DNA of 8,905 nucleotides from Acidobacteriota bacterium (GTDB taxonomy: Bacteria; Planctomycetota; Phycisphaerae; WQYP01; JAJZKJ01): NCBI GenBank assembly GCA_021804195.1, contig JAJZKJ010000068.1, positions 1 to 8,905 on the forward strand. Direction: 5' to 3'. The position numbers and the translations under genes are program-made. A model generated the notes under the pieces. The model did no database searches, had not been told where the DNA came from, and was given only the letters and a program-made list of their open reading frames with translations. Positions 1 to 5,327 of this stretch are shown here, in pieces (the first letter of the stretch is position 1; each line of letters opens with the position of its first letter).

Positions 1-122
1 CACAACTGCCGCCGCCGAGCGGCCCAACCCAAATGGCCGCCACACCGACGTCGCTCGGCGCCTTGTCGGCGATGTTTGTTCCAGACAAGCTCAACAGCCT
101 GCTGCCAAGCCAAACAATGGGG
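1..122. other. Window edge, no assignable gene
   Basis: Several frames are open through this short edge stretch. On the minus strand one frame is open from about 226 to the edge and contains the hydrophobic stretch IVWLGSRLLSLSG; another begins just after the TAG at 123-125. On the plus strand a frame is open from base 1 to a TAA at 265-267, but its translation is rich in Arg, Pro and Cys, as expected for an antisense shadow. No start, ribosome-binding site or recognisable motif settles the matter, so no gene is called. A following gene of the minus-strand cluster could begin here or beyond the edge. Confidence 0.4.
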
Positions 123-290
123 CTACAGACCGATGCCACCCATTTTGCCGGCTTTATATGGCAACAGGTTGATTTTGTGCCCGAGCATGGCGGCGGCCAC
201 GCCCAGTGACAACCCCATTGATGATATTATGCATCCGAACCACAAACCCGCACCCAGCGCACGGTAAATGCCTGCACTCGATGCGTTCAC
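123..290 (-). CDS. Possible small single-pass membrane protein (55 aa)
   Basis: I do not recognise this ORF. It would start at GTG 288-290, 22 bp after the stop of the C26 hydrolase gene, and end at TAG 123-125. An AGGATAAG ribosome-binding sequence lies upstream, with 10 bases between AGGA and the GTG. The 55-residue product has a short polar N-terminus (VNASSAGIYR), one hydrophobic segment at residues 12-37 rich in Gly, Ala, Leu and Ile, and a positively charged tail (HKINLLPYKAGKMGG). That is the layout of a single-pass inner-membrane peptide. The same frame is open upstream to 437, but that part is Arg/Trp-rich antisense of the hydrolase gene and is unlikely to be coding. The position suggests it is the last or next gene of the operon. 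It could also be a chance ORF or the remnant of a larger membrane protein. Confidence 0.38.
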   Translation of the reverse strand: MNASSAGIYRALGAGLWFGCIISSMGLSLGVAAAMLGHKINLLPYKAGKMGGIGL

Positions 291-296
291 ACAAAA

Positions 297-304
297 CTTA
301 TCCT
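297..304 (-). promoter_or_regulatory. Ribosome-binding site of the small membrane ORF
   Basis: Read on the minus strand this is AGGATAAG, with 10 bases between AGGA and the GTG at 290. It lies between the hydrolase stop and the GTG and is the main reason for choosing GTG over the internal ATG codons. Confidence 0.35.
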
Positions 305-312
305 GATACCAG

Positions 313-1056
313 CTATCGGCCCTGCGCCTGATACACCCTCGCAGCCGCCACCAAACCCGCAAAAAGCGATTGATGCTGCGGCTCGGCCATGGCCTCCGCA
401 TGCCACTGTACACCCAGCCAGAACGCAAGCGTCGCATCTTCGATCGCTTCCACCGTGCCGTCCGGCGCTACGCCGGTGGCCGTCAAACCATGTCCCAACC
501 GTGCCAACCCCTGGCGGTGGCGCGAGTTCACTTTGAGTTTAGGCTGTCCGCATAACCTCTGCAGCCGGCTGCCCGGCGCTACGGCAACATCGTGCCAGGC
601 GTTGCGGTCGGTAACATTCAGCGGGTCACCCGCGTGAAGCACCGCCCCCGGCAGGCCCGCTTCGGGCAGGTACTGATGCAGCGTGCCGCCGCGCTGCACG
701 TTCATTTCCTGAAAGCCAAGGCATATCCCCAGCGTGGGTATGTTTGCCTGCTCCGCCAGCGCCAGCATCGCTAAATCAAAAGCCTGCCGCCTCTCGTGCA
801 TCAGACGAGTCTTGGCATGCAGCGGCTGACCATACAGAGCCGGGTTAAGGTCGTCGCCGCCGGCAAACACCAGCCCATCGAGCCGCGATAGCATCTCTTC
901 GCGAAGCGCATGATCATGCGTCTGCGGCAGCAGCAATGGCAAGCCGCCTGCGCCGGCCACCGCATCGGCATAAACCGCCGGCGATTCAAATGTCGGCGGA
1001 TTACTTAGAGCATCGGCGTTATCGGTCGTAATGCCTATAATCGGCCGCAGCGACAT
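313..1056 (-). CDS. Gamma-glutamyl-gamma-aminobutyrate hydrolase-like protein, peptidase C26 / class-I GATase
   Basis: A class-I glutamine-amidotransferase-fold hydrolase; family members such as PuuD cleave gamma-glutamyl amide bonds in the cytosol. Numbered from the upstream ATG at 1101, residues 76-91 read GLVFAGGDDLNPALYG, a family hallmark. The nucleophile elbow is GICLGFQ with Cys127 (many members have GICRG). NSRHRQGL at 192-199 corresponds to the usual NSxHHQ segment. GVQWHAE supplies the catalytic His234 and Glu236. All three triad residues are present, so it should be active. I prefer the ATG at 1056 (residue 16), giving 247 aa, because the family begins close to RPIIGIT and TGGGGAA lies 8 bases upstream. 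Starting at 1101 would add 15 residues without a clear binding site. It begins 57 bp after gmhB and is probably cotranscribed. The true substrate is unknown; gamma-glutamyl-GABA is only the best-studied case. No polyamine-pathway gene is nearby. Confidence 0.88.
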   Translation of the reverse strand: MSLRPIIGITTDNADALSNPPTFESPAVYADAVAGAGGLPLLLPQTHDHALREEMLSRLDGLVFAGGDDLNPALYGQPLHAKTRLMHERRQAFDLAMLALAEQANIPTLGICLGFQEMNVQRGGTLHQYLPEAGLPGAVLHAGDPLNVTDRNAWHDVAVAPGSRLQRLCGQPKLKVNSRHRQGLARLGHGLTATGVAPDGTVEAIEDATLAFWLGVQWHAEAMAEPQHQSLFAGLVAAARVYQAQGR

Positions 1057-1063
1057 GACACAA

Positions 1064-1070
1064 TTCCCCA
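1064..1070 (-). promoter_or_regulatory. Ribosome-binding site deciding the hydrolase start
   Basis: The minus strand reads TGGGGAA, with GGA 8 bases before the ATG at 1054-1056. The upstream ATG at 1101 has only GCGGCGGCAG before it. This favours the shorter protein. Confidence 0.5.
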
Positions 1071-1113
1071 GCTTATAAAAATCAATAGCAGATAGATTCA
1101 TCTGCCGCCGCAG

Positions 1114-2163
1114 TTATTTTGCCTGCCCCATCCGCAGCAGCGCCAGCACCATCACTTCGCCGACCAGCGCCGCGAGCAGCCACTCAATGGCTCCAAGTTG
1201 TTCGGTGGTTTTGTTATACCACCAGTTGGCATCAATCGGTACATTAAGAGCGGCGACCGCATCCCACGCCGCCATTGCAAGAAACAAAAGAGCCACGAAC
1301 TGCACCATTGCCGCCAAAAACATTTCGCGCGTAAACTCATGCGAGTGTCGTCCATGGTTTAAATGCCGCAACTGCTGCAGCATTTGCTCAAGGATGTCTA
1401 AATGAGCGACCGATTCTGTTACTTCAGCGGCGGTTTTGCCGGCACTGCCTGCGGCGCCCGCCGCCGGCGCCGCACCGGCCGGCAGTATCTGCAATGGTGG
1501 TTGCGGCTTCACAACTGGCGCCGAGGTTTCCCGCTCTTCCGGTGCGGCCGGGGCCTGCGGCAAAATCGCGGCAGCCGGCGGCGGCTCCGGCGGAGGATTC
1601 GCCCCTTCGCGCACAATAATGCGCGCTGCATCCGCCAGCGACGCCACAACAAAATCAGGCTTTGCCTCCCCATCGCCGCCGGCAACTGCGGTGGGCTCAT
1701 TACCAAGCAAAATCGTGCGGCAGCCGGCGGCAGCGCCGGCATCTACGTCGCGCGGTTGGTCGCCGATCATCCAGCTTTGAGCCAAATCAAGGTTTAACTC
1801 GCCCGCCGCGTGCAGCAACATGCCCGGCTTGGGTTTGCGCCACGGATGGTCTTGCCTGTACTCCGCAACCGGCGCATCAGGATGATGCGGCGAATAGTAA
1901 ATGGCATCCACTAGAGCATCGGCCTGGCGCTTAAGCTGGCGGCACATCTCATCGTTCACCGCCTTGACAGCAGCTTCATCAAACAGCCCGCGCGCCACAC
2001 CGCTTTGGTTAGACACCACCACAATGCGATATCCCAGCCGCCTTAACGATGCAATGGCCGTGGCGGCTCCGGGCAGCAGCTTAACCCCCGCCGGATCGCC
2101 CAAATAGCCGTCGTTGGCAATGATCGTGTTGTCCCGGTCCATAAAGACCGCCCGATTGGCCAT
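1114..2163 (-). CDS. gmhB: D-glycero-D-manno-heptose-1,7-bisphosphate 7-phosphatase with C-terminal membrane domain
   Basis: A HAD-superfamily phosphatase that removes the 7-phosphate of heptose 1,7-bisphosphate in ADP-heptose synthesis. The catalytic domain covers about residues 1-185. It has motif I FMDRDNT with Asp9 and Asp11, motif II Ser51 in SNQSG, motif III Lys110 in RKPKPG, and motif IV Asp135 in MIGDQPRDVDAG. The zinc loop is altered: the E. coli ligands Cys92, His94, Cys107 and Cys109 align with Ser91, His93, His106 and Trp108. At 349 aa the protein is nearly twice the usual length of about 190. Residues 188-245 are an Ala/Pro-rich linker. Residues 250-277 look helical and amphipathic, with HLDILEQMLQQLRHL. 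Two hydrophobic helices follow at about 281-303 and 324-343. There is no stop or frameshift between the parts. A GAGG sequence 8 bases before the ATG supports the start. The gene follows hldE, which supplies its substrate. I infer a membrane-tethered cytosolic enzyme. A sugar phosphatase of other specificity is possible. Confidence 0.9.
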   Translation of the reverse strand: MANRAVFMDRDNTIIANDGYLGDPAGVKLLPGAATAIASLRRLGYRIVVVSNQSGVARGLFDEAAVKAVNDEMCRQLKRQADALVDAIYYSPHHPDAPVAEYRQDHPWRKPKPGMLLHAAGELNLDLAQSWMIGDQPRDVDAGAAAGCRTILLGNEPTAVAGGDGEAKPDFVVASLADAARIIVREGANPPPEPPPAAAILPQAPAAPEERETSAPVVKPQPPLQILPAGAAPAAGAAGSAGKTAAEVTESVAHLDILEQMLQQLRHLNHGRHSHEFTREMFLAAMVQFVALLFLAMAAWDAVAALNVPIDANWWYNKTTEQLGAIEWLLAALVGEVMVLALLRMGQAK

Positions 2164-2432
2164 GACCGCTGCCTCACTATTTTCCAGCTTTTAAAGCATC
2201 TCTTACACGGCGCCCACACACGCGGCACGCCACGTTACTATAACATCATCCATGCGTTTCAACGCCCCGGTGCGCTATCAGGCCGCCCGCACCGCATACC
2301 CAACCAGCCCCGCCAAATCCCCGCTCAGGCCTGTTGGCCTACCGATGCCCAGCAAGCGGCAATTGTATACAAGCCAATATGCTGCCGGCCATTTCGGCCC
2401 ACCCAAATCAGGTCCATTAACCAGAGAGTCTT
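2164..2432. other. Gene-free gap between hldE and gmhB
   Basis: This stretch has no supportable gene; the longest minus-strand ATG frame I read in it is 30 codons without a recognisable product. It contains a perfect 10-bp palindrome TTGTATACAA at 2363-2372 and a small inverted repeat AGGCC-tgtt-GGCCT at 2327-2340 without a T-run on either side. A CATTTCGG motif at 2390-2397 recurs in the lpxK-hldE gap. I found no convincing -35/-10 pair. A separate gmhB promoter is possible because the gap is large for an operon. Confidence 0.5.
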
Positions 2433-3917
2433 CTACAACTTCGACCGCTCCACCACCGCCGTGGTAGATCGGCCCGCCAGCAGCGGCGCAAGCACCACCT
2501 GCCCGCCGCGATGTTTTACCACATCGGCTCCGGCAATGGGCTTGTTTTCGTAGTCGGCTCCCTTTACCAGCACATCGGGCTGCAACGCCTCAACAAGCTG
2601 CTGCGGCGTGTCTTCCTCAAATGCCACCACATAGTCCACCGCCTGCAGTGCGGCCAAAACCGCCAGCCGATCCTGCAGGCTGTTGATGGGCCGCTTGGAG
2701 CCTTTAAGCCGGCGCACCGATTCATCACTGTTCACGCCCACCACCAGCAACTCGCCCTGACTACGCGCAAACTGCAGGTACTGCACATGCCCCGCATGGA
2801 GAATGTCAAATACGCCATTCGTAAATACAATCTTGCGCCCCTGCCGTCGCTGCTCAGAAAGTGTCGCCGCCAGCCACGAAACCTCCGCCGCTTTGGCCGC
2901 CGCCGAGCCTTGCGCCCGGCGCAGCTCGGCGAGTATCTCGCCGCGCGACAGCGGCACACAGCCAAAACGCTCCACTTCCAGCCCGCCGGCAATGTTGCCC
3001 AAATCCACCGCCATGCTCCAGCTTGCACGGCACGCACACGCCAGCGCCAGCATCGCCAGCACCATGTCGCCGGCCCCGGTAACGTCGTATACGTTTCGCG
3101 CCCGCGTGGTGTGCATGCGCCCGGGCTTATCTTTTTCCAGCAGGTACATGCCGTGCCGATCCAGCGTGAGCACGCAGGCCTCAAGCTGCAACTGGCCCAT
3201 CAACATTTTGCCAAGCGCCGCCGCTTCAACCATGACATCATTCATACGCAGGCCCGTGGCGGCTTCGGCCTCCGTGCGGTTGGGGGTAATTGCTGTTGCG
3301 CCGCGGTACCGCGAATAATTGCGAATAGATGCCGGGTCTACCAGCACAGCAACGCCCGCCTTGCGAGCCATGGAAATAATTTCCTGGCACAGGTCATCGG
3401 TCAGCAGCCCCTTGTTGTAATCTTCAATACATAGCGCATGCACCTGCGGCAAACTATCAGCGATTTTGCTTAGAAGCTCGTTCCGCGCGGCAGCGGCAAT
3501 CGGCTCGGTCTCCTCAAGGTCCAACCGCAGCATCTGTTGTGGATGGCGGTGCTGCGCCAAGCCCACAAAACGGGTTTTGGTGCATGTGGGCCGGTCTGCT
3601 ACCGTCATAATCAATTCGGTATTTACGCCCGCCTGCGCCAGAATGCCCACCACCGCACGCCCCGCATCATCCTGGCCCACCACGCCCGCCAGCGAACAGC
3701 GCGCACCCAACGCCGTCAAAAACGCCGCCACATTACCCGCTCCGCCCGCCTGGCGTTCACGCCGCCGCTCACGCACCACCGGCACCGGCGCTTCAGGGCT
3801 TAAACGCTCGGCATCGCCATACACATATTGGTCCAATATCAAATCGCCCACCACCAAAATGTGCGGCTGGCCAAAGGCCTCCAGTGCAGTTGCAAGTTCG
3901 GCTGGAGAATGCTGCAT
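2433..3917 (-). CDS. hldE: Bifunctional heptose 7-phosphate kinase / heptose 1-phosphate adenylyltransferase
   Basis: Cytosolic two-domain enzyme that carries out the first and third steps from D-glycero-D-manno-heptose 7-phosphate to ADP-heptose. At 494 aa it matches the usual length (477 in E. coli). The N-terminal ribokinase-type (PfkB) domain, about 1-330, has VVGDLILDQYVYGDAERLSPEAP-like substrate residues at 22-44, GGAGNVA at 58-64, TPNRTEAEAATG at 211-222, and the anion-hole and base motif GAGD at 281-284 with catalytic Asp284. The C-terminal cytidylyltransferase-type domain, about 360-494, has TNGVFDILHAGHV at 366-378 including the HxGH signature, and NSDESVRRLKG at 396-406. Both halves look intact. 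The ATG at 3915-3917 is the first possible: an in-frame TAA lies two codons upstream. It lacks a well-placed ribosome-binding site; AGGAG is 20 bases away. It sits between lpxK and gmhB, consistent with an LPS cluster. Confidence 0.97.
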   Translation of the reverse strand: MQHSPAELATALEAFGQPHILVVGDLILDQYVYGDAERLSPEAPVPVVRERRRERQAGGAGNVAAFLTALGARCSLAGVVGQDDAGRAVVGILAQAGVNTELIMTVADRPTCTKTRFVGLAQHRHPQQMLRLDLEETEPIAAAARNELLSKIADSLPQVHALCIEDYNKGLLTDDLCQEIISMARKAGVAVLVDPASIRNYSRYRGATAITPNRTEAEAATGLRMNDVMVEAAALGKMLMGQLQLEACVLTLDRHGMYLLEKDKPGRMHTTRARNVYDVTGAGDMVLAMLALACACRASWSMAVDLGNIAGGLEVERFGCVPLSRGEILAELRRAQGSAAAKAAEVSWLAATLSEQRRQGRKIVFTNGVFDILHAGHVQYLQFARSQGELLVVGVNSDESVRRLKGSKRPINSLQDRLAVLAALQAVDYVVAFEEDTPQQLVEALQPDVLVKGADYENKPIAGADVVKHRGGQVVLAPLLAGRSTTAVVERSKL

Positions 3918-4076
3918 GATTTATCGCCGCAATGGCGCTCCTGCTTAAATGCGGTGTTCCCGCTCACACACAAAAACTTCAACCCACCCCGCCGCTCCCT
4001 GCATTTCGGACATTTCGGGCCGTCGCGAAGCCAGCCAAGTCGCGCTGCAGGATTAACCAGCCCGAGAGGCGCCGGG
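3918..4076. other. Gap between lpxK and hldE with short repeated words
   Basis: This 159-bp stretch has no gene. It contains a tandem pair of CATTTCGG words at 4002-4009 and 4011-4018, and the 12-mer acacacaaaaac at 3966-3977, which recurs exactly at 8561-8572 upstream of leuS. AGGAG (minus strand, 3938-3942) is the nearest ribosome-binding-like sequence to hldE. No T-tailed hairpin is visible after the lpxK stop, so readthrough into hldE is plausible. Confidence 0.45.
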
Positions 4077-5150
4077 TTACCGGATACCTGCCGACTTACT
4101 GCAGCCTGCCCCGGTGACCTCGGCCAAAGCCGACCGCCACTGGTGCTCCTGTACCAGGTTGCGTATGCAACTTTCGATGCGCACATGCCAAATCGGCAAC
4201 CCGGCCCGCGACGCTGTGTTTAATTTTACCGCGTCCTTTTGTGTCGTCACATACGCGCAGGCTCGGTGTTCCCTGGCTGACGCTTCCATAGCCGCAAAGT
4301 CCCGGCCAACATCATAGTTATGGTGATCGCCAAACCAACAGCCCGCCAAAACGTGCAACCCCAGGCTGCGCACCGTGCTCAAAAAGCCATCTGGATTGCC
4401 GACACCGGCAAACAACACCACCGGCTGGCCGGCCAACGGCACCGCGCGGCCTGCCGCATCAAACAGCCCCGTCACCTGCGTGCTTTGCTGATAAATATGC
4501 TTGGGGCCAACCCACTGCGAAAGCAGGTCCGCCGCAAGGTCGGCAAGTTCCGGCGATACCTGCTCACATCGGGTCAGCATAATATGCGTCGCCCGCGACA
4601 AATTACCCGGCGGCTCGCGCCACGACCCCCGCGGAAACAGTCCGGGAATGCCCATCGGGCTGGTGGCGTCTATCAGCACTATGTTCATGTCGCGGCCTAT
4701 CCGCCGATGCTGAAATCCATCGTCCAACACCAGCACCTCGGCTTGATGCTTCTCGATCGCCTCCCGGCCGCCGGCCACCCGGTCGGGGTTCACCACAACC
4801 GGCACGCCGGGACAGCTTTGCCGAATGACAAGCACTTCATCCGCAACACCCCCGCGCGGTGCGCCATATCCTCGGGTAAGCACCGCCGGGCGCTTTCCCA
4901 ATTGCTCAAGATATTTCACCACCATAATGACCGTCGGCGTTTTGCCCGTGCCGCCGGTGGTAATATTACCGACCGAAATCACCGGCACCGGCAGTTTAAC
5001 CACCGGCTTAACACCACGGTCAAACGCACGGTTGCGCACATAAACGACCGCCCCATATGGCCATGAAATGAACCGCAGCAGCCCGCGCACCAGCGCCGGC
5101 AGCAACCCGGCCGCCTCGCCACTTATAATGCGCCTGTACCACTGTTCCAT
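4077..5150 (-). CDS. lpxK: Tetraacyldisaccharide 4'-kinase (lipid A 4'-kinase)
   Basis: LpxK uses ATP to phosphorylate the 4'-position of the tetraacyldisaccharide 1-phosphate at the cytosolic face of the inner membrane, forming lipid IVA. The 357-aa protein is of normal length. An N-terminal segment at about residues 15-37 (LLPALVRGLLRFISWPYGAV) is hydrophobic/amphipathic and typical of the membrane-binding start. SVGNITTGGTGKTP at 59-72 contains the P-loop. LTRGYG is at 91-96, DDGFQHRR at 143-150, GNPDGF at 251-256, FGDHHNY at 273-279, and TTQKDAVKL at 302-310. These are the family's conserved blocks in the expected order. The start at 5150 is supported by the family-like opening EQWYRRIISGE and a GGA 7 bases upstream. 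It begins 177 bp after leuS and precedes hldE, so lipid A and core-heptose synthesis are linked here. waaA, a common lpxK neighbour, is absent from the window. Confidence 0.97.
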   Translation of the reverse strand: MEQWYRRIISGEAAGLLPALVRGLLRFISWPYGAVVYVRNRAFDRGVKPVVKLPVPVISVGNITTGGTGKTPTVIMVVKYLEQLGKRPAVLTRGYGAPRGGVADEVLVIRQSCPGVPVVVNPDRVAGGREAIEKHQAEVLVLDDGFQHRRIGRDMNIVLIDATSPMGIPGLFPRGSWREPPGNLSRATHIMLTRCEQVSPELADLAADLLSQWVGPKHIYQQSTQVTGLFDAAGRAVPLAGQPVVLFAGVGNPDGFLSTVRSLGLHVLAGCWFGDHHNYDVGRDFAAMEASAREHRACAYVTTQKDAVKLNTASRAGLPIWHVRIESCIRNLVQEHQWRSALAEVTGAGCSKSAGIR

Positions 5151-5327
5151 ATGCTTGTCCGCAATGTATTCGTCAGCGCGTAAAACGCAGCGCGACCAAC
5201 AACACCCAACCCCGCCCGATCAGCCGCCATCTATTTGCGGGAGCGACCGCCCCCTGCGGCGCGGCCTGCCAGCCTGGCAAACATCGTACGCAAAGGCCTG
5301 CAGCGCCCCAGCCTCACACGGCGGCAG

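Noticed and set aside
2327..2340. AGGCC-tgtt-GGCCT hairpin as an hldE terminator
   Set aside because: Only a 5-bp stem with no T-run following on the minus strand.
2322..2414. 30-codon ATG frame (minus strand) in the hldE-gmhB gap
   Set aside because: No clear ribosome-binding site and no recognisable feature; such lengths are expected by chance.
2511..3434. 307-codon plus-strand frame opposite hldE
   Set aside because: Same reasoning: it mirrors the HldE reading frame in GC-rich DNA and has Arg/Gln/His-rich composition with no motif.
4320..5066. 248-codon plus-strand frame opposite lpxK
   Set aside because: The minus-strand LpxK motifs are unambiguous; this frame is a codon-bias shadow.
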